NCBI GenBank assembly: GCA_017554445.1
Contig: JAFZIJ010000172.1
Location: 1-48,938, forward strand
Length of the DNA: 48,938 nucleotides
Direction of reading: 5' to 3'
DNA from: Victivallales bacterium
Lineage (GTDB): Bacteria; Verrucomicrobiota; Lentisphaeria; Oligosphaerales; Oligosphaeraceae
A program made the position numbers and the translations under genes. Below, piece after piece: positions 15,889-25,305 of the stretch. Numbering within the stretch: position 1 is the first letter of the stretch; every line of letters starts with the position of its first letter. The notes beneath the pieces were generated by a model that worked only from the letters and a program-made list of their open reading frames with translations, was not told the origin of the DNA and searched no databases.

Positions 15889-17438
15889 TGGACACCTGCC
15901 TTATTGAGATGATAATTCATCATGCGCGGGGAAAGCCCCAGTTCACGGCCCGCGGCGGTACGATTGCCGTTGTGGCGCTTCAGGGCGTTCTCCAAAATAT
16001 GCTTTTCAACCATGGCCATCTGTTTTTCAAAGGAGAGCTGTTCATCGGGATTGAACGGATCTTCCGTGAAATCAGGGGATTGCATCGTCGGCGGGAGATT
16101 GTAGCAATGGATGCAATCGTCTTTCGCCGTCAGCACGGCGCGTTCAATGCAGTTTTCCAGTTCGCGGACATTGCCCGGCCATGAATACGACTGCAACAGA
16201 TTGGCCGCCGGCGACGAAATGCTCGTGATGTTCTTCCCGTATTTGGCGCTCATCTTCGAGAGGAAATGCTGCGCCAACGGTAGAATGTCCTCCGCCCGTT
16301 CCACAAGCGACGGAACGATAATGGGAAACACAGACAGCCGATAGTACAAGTCTTCGCGGAAGAGCTTCCGTGCCATCAAATCTTCCAGATTGCGGCTTGT
16401 CGCCGCGATGAAACGGACATTGCTTTTCAGCTCTTCATTGGAGCCAATTCGCGTGAACGTGCGTTCCTGCAGGAAGCGCAACAGCTTCACCTGCACGGAG
16501 ATGGAAAGATCGCCGATTTCGTCCAAAAACAGCGTTCCGCCGTTTGCCGCCTCGGCCAAACCGATGCGACGTTCACGCGCGTCCGTAAACGCGCCTTTTT
16601 CATGGCCGAACAGTTCTGACTCGACCAATGTCTCCGGCAAGGCCGCGCAATTGAAGACCACAAACGGTTTCTTACTGCGTGGCGACAGACCTTGTATCGC
16701 TCTCGCCACCAACTCTTTACCCGTTCCACTGGCGCCACGGATCAGCACCGTCGCGTCACTGGACGCGACTTGGCGGATCTGCTCATACACAATCCGCATC
16801 TTCTTGCAGTTGCCGACGAATTGGTCCGGATTGTTCGGAAGCATGCGGCGCAGGAAACGGTTTTCCTCCTGCAACGCCTCGCGTTCCGCGCTCTCTTCGC
16901 GGCAGACAACCGCCGCTTCAGCCGTGATGTTGGCGATGATTTCCAAAAACGCCACGTCCTTCGTCAACGCGCTCGTGTCCTCCTGTATCTCCTTATCAAC
17001 GGACAGCGTTCCGATGACCTGTCCTAAGTATATCAGCGGCACACAGATAAACGACAACGGTTCATTGACGCCACGGCTCTTCGTGCGGTTCAGAAAACGG
17101 CGGTCCTTCCGGACATCGACGACGATTTCCGCCTTGCCCGTCTTCGCGACAAGCCCCGTGATGCCTTCGCCGATATGGTAGCGGCCCAACACGCGCTCTT
17201 CCGCGTTAAGCCTGCGCGACGTCGCTTCAATGCGCAATTCATCGCCTTCCAACAGCGTAAACGTGCCGCGCAGCATGCTCATCTGGTGCTCAAGAATCTC
17301 AAGCACCTCTTCAAGCAGACGGCGGACGTTCTTCTCCCGCACGAGAACGGACGTAATCTCCCGCAGCACAGATATTTCCGATAATGCACTCATGGTCATG
17401 GCGTAGTATTGGTATTTCTGAATGATGGCGTTCGTCAT
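15885..17438 (-). CDS. NifA/NtrC-family sigma-54-dependent transcriptional activator (GAF-AAA+-Fis)
   Basis: A 517-aa bacterial enhancer-binding protein. A NifA-like GAF domain spans about 30-180 (GEGITGLVAKTGKAEIVVDV, SFICVPLIYLGQVIGTLSVD). The AAA+ domain spans about 208-440. Its Walker A is GASGTGKE (235-242), Walker B is GGTLFLDE (300-307), and the sigma-54 contact loop is GAFTDA (282-287) where most family members have GAFTGA. A Fis-type helix-turn-helix closes it (GNRTAAGRELGLSPRMMNYH). Cysteines 430, 443 and 446 lie between AAA+ and HTH. The ATG at 17438 has AGGTG upstream; a GTG three codons earlier is the alternative. No nif genes are nearby. Its placement inside a glutamine cluster with two sigma-54 promoters suggests it is the cluster regulator, which is inference. 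GAF domains can bind 2-oxoglutarate or other effectors. Confidence 0.93.
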   Translation of the reverse strand: MTNAIIQKYQYYAMTMSALSEISVLREITSVLVREKNVRRLLEEVLEILEHQMSMLRGTFTLLEGDELRIEATSRRLNAEERVLGRYHIGEGITGLVAKTGKAEIVVDVRKDRRFLNRTKSRGVNEPLSFICVPLIYLGQVIGTLSVDKEIQEDTSALTKDVAFLEIIANITAEAAVVCREESAEREALQEENRFLRRMLPNNPDQFVGNCKKMRIVYEQIRQVASSDATVLIRGASGTGKELVARAIQGLSPRSKKPFVVFNCAALPETLVESELFGHEKGAFTDARERRIGLAEAANGGTLFLDEIGDLSISVQVKLLRFLQERTFTRIGSNEELKSNVRFIAATSRNLEDLMARKLFREDLYYRLSVFPIIVPSLVERAEDILPLAQHFLSKMSAKYGKNITSISSPAANLLQSYSWPGNVRELENCIERAVLTAKDDCIHCYNLPPTMQSPDFTEDPFNPDEQLSFEKQMAMVEKHILENALKRHNGNRTAAGRELGLSPRMMNYHLNKAGVQ

Positions 17439-17611
17439 GGCGGTCACCTGCTGATCTTTGATGATAAACTGACGACTGCCACGCCTTTGGTAAAGCGGAT
17501 TCGCATACCAACAGCGAACTTCCGGCTTTCTCTATAATATAAAGCGTCAACAGTCATTTTCTTGCCATTCTACCACATTTGCCGTTGTTTTGGCCACTAC
17601 GCCAACCTGCA
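17439..17611 (-). other. Intergenic region between carB and the activator gene
   Basis: A 173-bp gap, the largest within the leftward series. Read on the minus strand it contains TTGACG followed closely by the AT-rich TATATTATAGA (about 17530-17550). The spacing is wrong for a textbook promoter, but the composition suggests an independent start for the activator-hisH-hisF genes. There is no good -24/-12 element and no terminator with a U-tract after carB, so read-through from carB is also possible. Confidence 0.35.
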
Positions 17612-20600
17612 CTACTCCGCGCAGGCCGCATTGGCGACCATGCGATGGTATTCCTGAAGGGAGCAAATATCGACGCGTCCCGCGTCAACTGCCGAATTGC
17701 CAAGCCCTTCCGTGGCCATCTGCAAGGCCGCTGTCGTCGTCGTGATCGGCAGACCGAATTCGATGGCGAGTGAACGCATCTTCGCACCATCGTCGCCGAC
17801 GTCCGGAATGTTCACAATCCAGCCGATCTTCTTCTCGAGAATCAAATCGCGCAGGTTCGGGCGACCTGCCGTGAGTCTGAAGACGGCGTGGCATGGAATG
17901 CCCGCCGCGTAAAGCATCTCGCCTGTTCCAGCCGTCGCATAGAACTCAAACTGATGGACTTCCGCCAGATGCTTGATGTATGGCAACGCCAACGATTTGT
18001 CGGCATCACGAATCGAAAGGAACAAGCCGCCCGAACGCGGGATGCGGTTGCCCGCCGCGTCCTGCGACTTCAGATAGGCGTTCGCGGCATCGATGTCCAG
18101 CCCCATGACTTCGCCTGTGGATTTCATTTCAGGAGAGAGGGTTATATCGACGCCAGGGAATTTCGCGAACGGGAAGACGGCCTCCTTGAAGGCCGAATAC
18201 GGAATGCGCGGCGACTGCGTGAAACCAAGCTCCGCCAACGTCTTGCCCGCCATGCACAGCGCGGCATGTTTGGCCAGCGGGACGCCTGTCGCCTTGCTTG
18301 CGAACGGCACCGTCCGCGACGCACGCGGATTGACTTCAATCACATACAACGTGTCATGCTGGACGGCGAACTGGATGTTCATCAGACCGACGACATGCAA
18401 CGCTTTCGCCAGTTTGCGGGAAGCCGTATGAATCTCCGCCAGAACGGCTTCGGACAAATCACGCGGCGGAATGGAACAGGCGGAATCTCCGGAATGGATA
18501 CCCGCCTGTTCGACGTGCTCCATGATGGCGCCGACGACCGTGTCGCGGCCGTCCGAAAGACAATCGACGTCCAATTCCTGCGCGTCGCTGAGGAATTTGT
18601 CGATGAGAATCGGATGGCCTTCGGAGACGCGCGTCGCCTCCGCCATGTACGACCGCAGCGCATCCTCTTGATTGACAATCGCCATGGCGCGGCCGCCCAA
18701 CACGAACGACGGACGGACGAGTACGGGATAACCAATTTTCGCCGCGATACGGCATGCGTCTTCGGCGTCCGCCGCCATGCCGCTGGCGGGCTGGCGGATG
18801 CCAACCTGCTTCGCGATTTCCTTGAAGATGCCACGGTCATCCGCCGCATCGATATCGGTCGGCGGCGTGCCGATGATTTTAACGCCCGCATTTTCCAATT
18901 CTGTGGCGAGATTCAGCGGCGTCTGGCCGCCTAATTGAACGATCACGCCATCGCATTGTTCACGTTCATAGATATTCAGAACATCTTCAAACGTAAGCGG
19001 TTCGAAATAGAGGCAGTCCGCCGTATCGTAGTCTGTAGAAACGGTTTCCGGATTGGAATTGACCATGATCGTTTCGTAACCCGCGTCTTTCAGAGCGAAG
19101 ACGGCATGGCAGCAGCAGCAGTCGAATTCAATGCCCTGTCCGATTCGGTTTGGACCACCGCCGAGAATCATGATTTTCTTTCTGCCCGCCACGTCGCGAA
19201 CAGGTTCGTCATATTCTGCGTAAGTTGAATAATAGTATGGTGTTGTAGCGGCGAATTCGCCTGCGCATGTATCCACCGTGCCGTAGGCGGGATGGATACC
19301 GTATTTCTTCCGCAAATCGCGGATGGCCAATTCGTCCATGCCAAGAGCGAGAGCCAACTGCCTGTCCGAATAACCAAGCTCCTTCGCTTTCCGCAGACTT
19401 TCCGGCGTATTTTCGATGGTCGTTTCAAAAGCCGCAAGTTCCGCCAGTTTGCGGAGATAGAACATGTCAAAACCAGTCAATTCCTGAATCTTTTCCAATG
19501 GCCAACCATGTTTGAGAGCGGCATGGAGCATATAGACGCGATCCGCATTCGGACGGGCCAATTCGGCGGCGATTTTTTCGTCGTCCAATTGGTCGAAATC
19601 GACCTGTTTCTTCTCCAGACCGAAGCCCCAATGGCCTGTCTCCAACGAACGGATGGCCTTCTGGAAGGCCTGATTGAAATTACGGCCGATGGACATCGCT
19701 TCGCCGACGGCTTTCATCTGCGTGCCAAGTGTCGAATTCGCCGCCGGAAACTTTTCAAATGTGAACCGCGGCATCTTCACGACGACATAGTCCAAAACAG
19801 GCTCGAAGCAGGCGGGCGTATTTTCCGTGATGTCATTGCGCAATTCATCCAGCGAATAACCGACGGCCAATAGCGCCGCGATTTTGGCGATCGGGAAGCC
19901 CGTCGCTTTGGAAGCTAGTGCGGATGAACGAGATACACGAGGATTCATTTCAATGATGAGCCGTTCGCCGTTCTGTGGATTGACGGCCCACTGTACGTTG
20001 GAACCGCCTGTCTGGATGCCGATGGCTCGCATGACGTTCAGCGAATCCTCACGCATGGCCTGATATTCACGATCCGTCAGCGTCATGGCGGGCGCCACCG
20101 TGATGGAATCGCCCGTATGGACGCCCATGGGATCCATGTTTTCAATGGAGCAGACGATGACGGACGTGCCGCGTTTGTCGCACATGACTTCCATCTCGTA
20201 TTCCTTCCATCCCAGAAGTGACTCTTCCACAAGCACTTCGTGATTAAGACTCGCCTCCAGCCCACGTTCGACAATCGTCTTGAATTCCGCTTCGTCATGG
20301 GCGATACCGCCGCCCGAACCGCCCAACGTGAAGCCCGGCCGTACAATCAGCGGCCATTTGCCGATGGCCCGCGCGATGACCATCGCTTCCTTCAAACTAT
20401 GGGCCGAATCGGAATTCGCGCTGCGGATGCCGATACTGTCCATCGTCGCCTTGAACAGCCTGCGGTCCTCCGCACGCGCGATGGCATTCGCATCCGCGCC
20501 GATCAATTCGACGTGATAGCGTTTCAGCACGCCGCTCCGCCATGCTTCCATGGCAAGATTCAACGCCGTCTGGCCGCCCAATGTGGGCAACAGCGCATCC

Positions 20601-20848
20601 GGCCGTTCGCGGCGAATGATTTCATGGAGATATTCGGGCGTCATCGGCTCAAGATACGTACGGTCAGCGAATTCCGTATCCGTCATGATCGTGGCCGGAT
20701 TGCTGTTGAGCAGAACGATTTCGTAGCCTTCGCGCTTCAGCGCCTTGCAGGCCTGCACGCCTGAATAATCGAACTCGCAGCCCTGCCCGATGACAACCGG
20801 GCCAGCTCCGAGAAGCATGATTTTATGGATGTCTGTCCGTCTTGGCAT
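17612..20848 (-). CDS. carB: Carbamoyl-phosphate synthase large subunit
   Basis: A 1078-aa protein of normal length. It makes carbamoyl phosphate from bicarbonate, two ATP and ammonia channelled from CarA, for pyrimidines and arginine. Two homologous ATP-grasp halves begin at [20 protein letters not shown] and [20 protein letters not shown]. Each carries its ATP-grasp [13 protein letters not shown] or [12 protein letters not shown] motif, and the C-terminal MGS-like allosteric domain spans the last 140 residues. Its start is one base after the pyrG stop, and its AGGAGA lies inside the end of pyrG, so it is coupled to pyrG. It is unusually separated from carA by pyrG. A paralogue elsewhere cannot be excluded. 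Confidence 0.97.
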   Translation of the reverse strand: MPRRTDIHKIMLLGAGPVVIGQGCEFDYSGVQACKALKREGYEIVLLNSNPATIMTDTEFADRTYLEPMTPEYLHEIIRRERPDALLPTLGGQTALNLAMEAWRSGVLKRYHVELIGADANAIARAEDRRLFKATMDSIGIRSANSDSAHSLKEAMVIARAIGKWPLIVRPGFTLGGSGGGIAHDEAEFKTIVERGLEASLNHEVLVEESLLGWKEYEMEVMCDKRGTSVIVCSIENMDPMGVHTGDSITVAPAMTLTDREYQAMREDSLNVMRAIGIQTGGSNVQWAVNPQNGERLIIEMNPRVSRSSALASKATGFPIAKIAALLAVGYSLDELRNDITENTPACFEPVLDYVVVKMPRFTFEKFPAANSTLGTQMKAVGEAMSIGRNFNQAFQKAIRSLETGHWGFGLEKKQVDFDQLDDEKIAAELARPNADRVYMLHAALKHGWPLEKIQELTGFDMFYLRKLAELAAFETTIENTPESLRKAKELGYSDRQLALALGMDELAIRDLRKKYGIHPAYGTVDTCAGEFAATTPYYYSTYAEYDEPVRDVAGRKKIMILGGGPNRIGQGIEFDCCCCHAVFALKDAGYETIMVNSNPETVSTDYDTADCLYFEPLTFEDVLNIYEREQCDGVIVQLGGQTPLNLATELENAGVKIIGTPPTDIDAADDRGIFKEIAKQVGIRQPASGMAADAEDACRIAAKIGYPVLVRPSFVLGGRAMAIVNQEDALRSYMAEATRVSEGHPILIDKFLSDAQELDVDCLSDGRDTVVGAIMEHVEQAGIHSGDSACSIPPRDLSEAVLAEIHTASRKLAKALHVVGLMNIQFAVQHDTLYVIEVNPRASRTVPFASKATGVPLAKHAALCMAGKTLAELGFTQSPRIPYSAFKEAVFPFAKFPGVDITLSPEMKSTGEVMGLDIDAANAYLKSQDAAGNRIPRSGGLFLSIRDADKSLALPYIKHLAEVHQFEFYATAGTGEMLYAAGIPCHAVFRLTAGRPNLRDLILEKKIGWIVNIPDVGDDGAKMRSLAIEFGLPITTTTAALQMATEGLGNSAVDAGRVDICSLQEYHRMVANAACAE

Positions 20849-20849
20849 A

Positions 20850-22448
20850 TCACTTCTCCTGATGCTTCAACGCCGCCTGCACAAGTCCGACGAATAGCGG
20901 ATGCGGCGAGAATGGCCTCGATTTGAATTCCGGATGGAACTGGCAACCAACGTAGAACGGATGGTTGGGCAGTTCGACCATTTCCACCAACGTGTCGTCC
21001 GGACTGGTTCCGCCAATCTGCAAACCTGCGGATATCAGTTGTTTCCGATAGTCATTATTGAATTCAAAACGATGGCGATGGCGTTCCGAAATATCCTTTT
21101 CGCCGTAAAGCTCCGCCGCGCGGCTTCCGTCAACAAGACGGCATGGATAAGCGCCGAGCCGCATTGTGCCGCCTTTACTGGACACGCCACGCTGATCGGG
21201 CATGAGATCTATGACGGGATGAGATGTTTTTTCGTCGAATTCCGTTGAATTCGCGTCTTTATAGCCTAACACATGCCGCGCATATTCAATAACCATGCAT
21301 TGCAGGCCAAGGCAGATGCCGAGGCATGGAATTCCTTTTTCACGAGCATATTGCAACGTGGCAACCTTCCCTTCGATGCCCCGTGCTCCAAAACCGCCAG
21401 GCACGAGAACGCCATCGTAACTGTCCAACCGCGAACAGTCATTTTCCAATTCCTCCGCCTCCACCATGTCGCATATCACTTTGGTACGCAATGCGATACC
21501 AGCATGTGCGAATGATTCGAAAATGCTCTTGTAGGCATCCCGCAAGCCTGCATATTTGCCAACCAATGCGATGCGGCAGGTCTTTTCCGGATGGAGGACG
21601 CGATCCAGCAGTTCATGCCAGTCGTCCAAATGACTTTCCGTTAATGGAAGTCTAAGAAGTTCAAGGACTTTCACATCCATCCCCCTGTCCGCCAACTCCT
21701 GCGGAACTTCATAAATGGAATGCTGCACATCGCATTCTTCAATGACCATTTCGTCGGGAACGTTGCAGAAAAGCGAGAGCTTTCGGCGTTGTTCGTCCGC
21801 CATGGCCATTTCCGTACGACAGACCAGCATGTCCGGAAAGATTCCGATGTTGTGCAGGATGCTGACCGACTGCTGGCTCGGTTTCGTCTTCATTTCACCA
21901 ACAGATTTAATATAAGGAACTAACGTCAAATGAATGACGATGGCGTTTCCAAGCCCCGCTTCGTTCTTGAACTGGCGGACGGCCTCCAAAAACGGCAGCG
22001 ATTCGATGTCGCCCGCCGTACCGCCGATTTCCGTCATGACGATATCAATTCCAGGCTTGGCCGCGCTGCGGATGGCCTGTTTGATTTCATCCGTGATATG
22101 CGGAATCATCTGGACAGTCGCGCCAAGATACGCGCCTTCCCGTTCGCGGGCGATGACACTGCTGTAGATTTTTCCACTTGTGTAATTGCTGTGACGGTCG
22201 CAACGGACACCTGCAAAGCGTTCGTAATGACCAAGATCGAGATCTGTTTCCGTCCCGTCGTCCGTCACATAGACTTCTCCATGCTGATAGGGGGACATCG
22301 TACCCGGATCAACGTTCAGATACGGGTCAAATTTCTGCATGGCGATGTTGTAGCCATGCGATTTGAGCAGATATGCGAGACTGGCGGATGTGATGCCTTT
22401 TCCAAGCCCTGAAACGACACCGCCTGTGATGAAGATGAATTTTGTCAT
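20850..22448 (-). CDS. pyrG: CTP synthase (glutamine-hydrolysing)
   Basis: A 532-aa protein, full length. It aminates UTP to CTP using glutamine. The synthetase domain opens with [20 protein letters not shown] and has [20 protein letters not shown] and [13 protein letters not shown]. The C-terminal class I amidotransferase has the nucleophile in [10 protein letters not shown] near residue 380 and [13 protein letters not shown] near residue 510. It starts 6 bp after the carA stop and is followed by carB after one base. Placement between the two carbamoyl-phosphate synthase subunits puts the first and last glutamine-dependent steps of CTP synthesis in one transcript. Confidence 0.97.
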   Translation of the reverse strand: MTKFIFITGGVVSGLGKGITSASLAYLLKSHGYNIAMQKFDPYLNVDPGTMSPYQHGEVYVTDDGTETDLDLGHYERFAGVRCDRHSNYTSGKIYSSVIAREREGAYLGATVQMIPHITDEIKQAIRSAAKPGIDIVMTEIGGTAGDIESLPFLEAVRQFKNEAGLGNAIVIHLTLVPYIKSVGEMKTKPSQQSVSILHNIGIFPDMLVCRTEMAMADEQRRKLSLFCNVPDEMVIEECDVQHSIYEVPQELADRGMDVKVLELLRLPLTESHLDDWHELLDRVLHPEKTCRIALVGKYAGLRDAYKSIFESFAHAGIALRTKVICDMVEAEELENDCSRLDSYDGVLVPGGFGARGIEGKVATLQYAREKGIPCLGICLGLQCMVIEYARHVLGYKDANSTEFDEKTSHPVIDLMPDQRGVSSKGGTMRLGAYPCRLVDGSRAAELYGEKDISERHRHRFEFNNDYRKQLISAGLQIGGTSPDDTLVEMVELPNHPFYVGCQFHPEFKSRPFSPHPLFVGLVQAALKHQEK

Positions 22449-22454
22449 AGTCGT

Positions 22455-23537
22455 TTAATGTTTTTGCATAAGTTCCTTGAACTGCCCGAAGAGATAGCGT
22501 GCGTCGAACGGGCCTGGAGCGGCTTCCGGATGATACTGCACGGAGAACGCAGGCAACGTCTTGTGGCGGACGCCTTCAATCGTGCCGTCGTTTAAATTGA
22601 CATGCGTGATTTCCAGATTGCCGCCCAGCGAATCAGGCATGATGGCGAAGTTATGGTTCTGCGATGTGATTTCGACCGTGTTGGTCAGCAAATTTTTGAC
22701 AGGATGATTGCAACCGTGATGACCGAAATGAAGCCGCCCTGTGCGTGCTCCGCAAGCCAACCCAAGTATCTGATGCCCAAGGCATATGCCCATGACAGGA
22801 ACTTTTCCGAGCAGTTTTTTCACACAATCGACGACGCCCACGACACCGTCCGGATCGCCCGGTCCGTTGGAGAGCAGAACACCGTTGGGCCGTAGTTTGA
22901 AAATCTCCTCCGCCGTCGTGCCGCATGGCACGACCGTCACACGGAAGCCTGCCGCCGCCAGCTGCCGCAAAATATTGTATTTAACGCCGCAGTCGATGAC
23001 GACGACATGCAAATCGCCTTTTTCAGACCAGACATATGGTTTTGCCGCGGCGACTTTTGCCGCACAGTCCAATCCGTCCAATCCAGACCATGCGCGAGCT
23101 TTTGCAACAGCTTCTTCCACCGAAAGATCCGTGCCATCAGCATGCAACCACGCCTTTTGCGTGCCTTTTTCGCGGATGTGCAACACAAGACGACGCGTAT
23201 CAACGCCGCTCAAGATCGGTCTCTTTGACTGCTTCAGCAGATCGTCCAGACTCTGGCGGCTCCGCCATGACGACGGCGGATTCAGATTCTGCACGATGAG
23301 GCCGTTCAAAAAGACGCCACGCGATTCCATGTCTTCGTCGTTGCAGCCGTAATTGCCAACTTCAGCGGTCGAAAGTGTCACGATTTGTCCGAAATACGAC
23401 GGATCGGAAACGATTTCCTGATAACCGCTCATGCCTGTATTGAAAACCGCCTCGCCGGGCAGGTCACAGGCGGCCCCGCAGGAGACGCCGTTGAAGACCG
23501 TTCCGTCGGCCAAGGCGAGAAATGCTTGCGAACTCAT
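22455..23537 (-). CDS. carA: Carbamoyl-phosphate synthase small subunit (glutaminase)
   Basis: A 360-aa protein. The N-terminal CPSase small-subunit domain has GEAVFNTGMSGYQEIVSDPS, and residues near 222 read LLSNGPGDPD. The class I amidotransferase has Cys252 in GICLGHQ and His/Glu in QYHPEAAPGP. It hydrolyses glutamine and passes ammonia to CarB. The start has AAAGGA 7 bp upstream and lies 11 bp after the purF-like stop, giving an operon with purF, pyrG and carB. Confidence 0.97.
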   Translation of the reverse strand: MSSQAFLALADGTVFNGVSCGAACDLPGEAVFNTGMSGYQEIVSDPSYFGQIVTLSTAEVGNYGCNDEDMESRGVFLNGLIVQNLNPPSSWRSRQSLDDLLKQSKRPILSGVDTRRLVLHIREKGTQKAWLHADGTDLSVEEAVAKARAWSGLDGLDCAAKVAAAKPYVWSEKGDLHVVVIDCGVKYNILRQLAAAGFRVTVVPCGTTAEEIFKLRPNGVLLSNGPGDPDGVVGVVDCVKKLLGKVPVMGICLGHQILGLACGARTGRLHFGHHGCNHPVKNLLTNTVEITSQNHNFAIMPDSLGGNLEITHVNLNDGTIEGVRHKTLPAFSVQYHPEAAPGPFDARYLFGQFKELMQKH

Positions 23538-23548
23538 GTCAGATTCCT

Positions 23549-25288
23549 TTAATATGCACGAATGAACAGATTATGGGCGAAGTTGACCAACGCCTGGTTG
23601 ACCACGCGGTTGCCGCCGGGCGTTGGATAATTGCCAGTGAAATACCAGTCGCCTGTATGGTCTGGAATGCACCGCCGCAGGTCTTCGCAGGAGAGGAAGA
23701 CGACCTTCAGCTCGGCATTGAGATTGTCTGGAAGTAGCCGTTTTGTAATGGCTTCCGTCAGTTCATCGTCGGTGAACTGCGCATACAGTCTCGCGGCGAT
23801 GTTCTGCATGTCGCGATCCGGCCGCGCAAGTTCCTCTTCCGCCTGATGGACGGTTTCCTCAAAGAACGCATCCATTTTGCGCTCATGGATCAGATCCATG
23901 CACGCCTGGAAGGCGACCAATTCGCTGAAGGATGCCATGTCAATGCCGTAGCAGTCCGGATAGCGGATTTGCGGCGCAGATGAAACGATGACGATGCGTT
24001 TCGGCTCCAGACGATCCAAAATCGGCAGGATGGCGCGGCGCATCGTGTTGCCGCGGACGATGGAATCATCGATGACGACCAAATTGTCCTCATGGGACTG
24101 AATCAGTCCGTAAGTCACGTCATAGACGTGTGGAAACAATTCTTCGCGGTGGTTCGCATCACTGATGAACGTGCGGAATTTCGCGTCTTTGACGGCGATC
24201 ATGCCGAAACGCAGCTTGTGGCCGCCGCGATAATCGTCCAACGCTTCCAGCATGCCGTGGAAACTGACCTGCGCCGTATTCGGTATGTAGGAGAAGAACG
24301 TATGGTCATAGTCGTGGTCGATGGCATCCAAGACTTTCGGCACGACGGCACGGCCGAGGGCGCGCCGTTCACGCTGAATATCCGCATCGTTTCCGCGTGA
24401 AAAATAGATTCGTTCAAACACGCAATGGCGAACAGGAGCATGCGGAAGACATTGCTTCAACGTGATTTCGCCCTTTGCGGGAATGATGATCATATGTCCG
24501 GCCGGCAGTTCCTTGACATCTTCGCTACCAAGATTGAAAGCCGTCTGAATGGTGACGCGTTCCGATGCGAGAACCGCCACTTCGTCGTCAACATAATAAT
24601 ATGCAGGGCGGATGCCGGCGGCATCACGGAAAGCGAACGCGTCGCCATTGCCAATGATGCCGCTGATGACAAAACCGCCATCCCATTGCGCGGCGGCGTT
24701 TTTCACCGCCTGAAGCAAATCGCCGTGGTATTCCCCCAGATAATGCGAAAGCATGGTCAGCAGGATTTCGCAGTCCTGATGACCATGCGGATGATAGCCG
24801 AGAGAGGTCAGATGGTTGAACACGTCCGGCGTGTTTGTCAGATTGAAATTGCCCGCCACCAGCAATGTGCTGGCGCGGCGGGCGTTGTCGCAGACCATTG
24901 GATGACAGGCCGCCAGTGTACGATTCCCGTAAGTGCCGTAGCGGAGATGCCCGAGATAGACCTCTCCGCAGAACGGCCGCGCAAGAGCTTTCGTGGATGT
25001 TTTCTGGTCGGATGCTTCAAGCATGCCGGAAATCCGTTCCAACAAGTCCGCCAGCGGCATGGAGGAGCAACTCTTCTCCAACTGGTAGAACGGTTTTCCG
25101 GGCGGCACGTCCAGACCGACGCAGGCGATGCCTGCGCCGTCCTGACCACGGTTGTGCTGCTTCTCCATCAACAGCGACAGTTTCGAAAAGCCGTACGCCG
25201 TCGTGCCGTATTTTTCGGCATAGTAATCCAATGATTTGCGCAGGCGAAGCAGCGCGACACCGCATTCATGCTTGAGTGGATCCGACAA
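23549..25288 (-). CDS. purF: Amidophosphoribosyltransferase-type protein (PurF paralogue)
   Basis: A 579-aa class II (Ntn) amidotransferase fused to a PRTase domain. The nucleophile is expected at Cys9 (KHECGVAL) after an eight-residue leader. The glutamine pocket includes HNRGQDGAGI and GHLRYGTYGN. The PRPP motif is VVIDDSIVRGNTMRRA near residue 400. It has a long tail ending PTPGGNRVVNQALVNF. At about 580 residues it resembles the longer PurF-like form seen in Bacteroidota more than the 470-500-residue housekeeping PurF. Its main reaction may be phosphoribosylamine synthesis, but a specialised role is possible. The start is TTG at 25288, chosen because AGGAGG lies 8 bp upstream and there is no suitable ATG before the catalytic Cys. 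It lies 17 bp after glnN. Confidence 0.85.
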   Translation of the reverse strand: MSDPLKHECGVALLRLRKSLDYYAEKYGTTAYGFSKLSLLMEKQHNRGQDGAGIACVGLDVPPGKPFYQLEKSCSSMPLADLLERISGMLEASDQKTSTKALARPFCGEVYLGHLRYGTYGNRTLAACHPMVCDNARRASTLLVAGNFNLTNTPDVFNHLTSLGYHPHGHQDCEILLTMLSHYLGEYHGDLLQAVKNAAAQWDGGFVISGIIGNGDAFAFRDAAGIRPAYYYVDDEVAVLASERVTIQTAFNLGSEDVKELPAGHMIIIPAKGEITLKQCLPHAPVRHCVFERIYFSRGNDADIQRERRALGRAVVPKVLDAIDHDYDHTFFSYIPNTAQVSFHGMLEALDDYRGGHKLRFGMIAVKDAKFRTFISDANHREELFPHVYDVTYGLIQSHEDNLVVIDDSIVRGNTMRRAILPILDRLEPKRIVIVSSAPQIRYPDCYGIDMASFSELVAFQACMDLIHERKMDAFFEETVHQAEEELARPDRDMQNIAARLYAQFTDDELTEAITKRLLPDNLNAELKVVFLSCEDLRRCIPDHTGDWYFTGNYPTPGGNRVVNQALVNFAHNLFIRAY

Positions 25289-25305
25289 GGCGAGTTCCTC
25301 CTGAA

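Noticed and set aside
15885..17438. Evidence for nitrogen fixation
   Set aside because: The activator is NifA-like, but no nifHDK or cofactor genes are present; the cluster is glutamine metabolism.
17580..17600. Terminator after carB (TTGGC-GTAGTG-GCCAA on the minus strand)
   Set aside because: The stem is 5 bp and followed by an A-run rather than T; not a convincing terminator.
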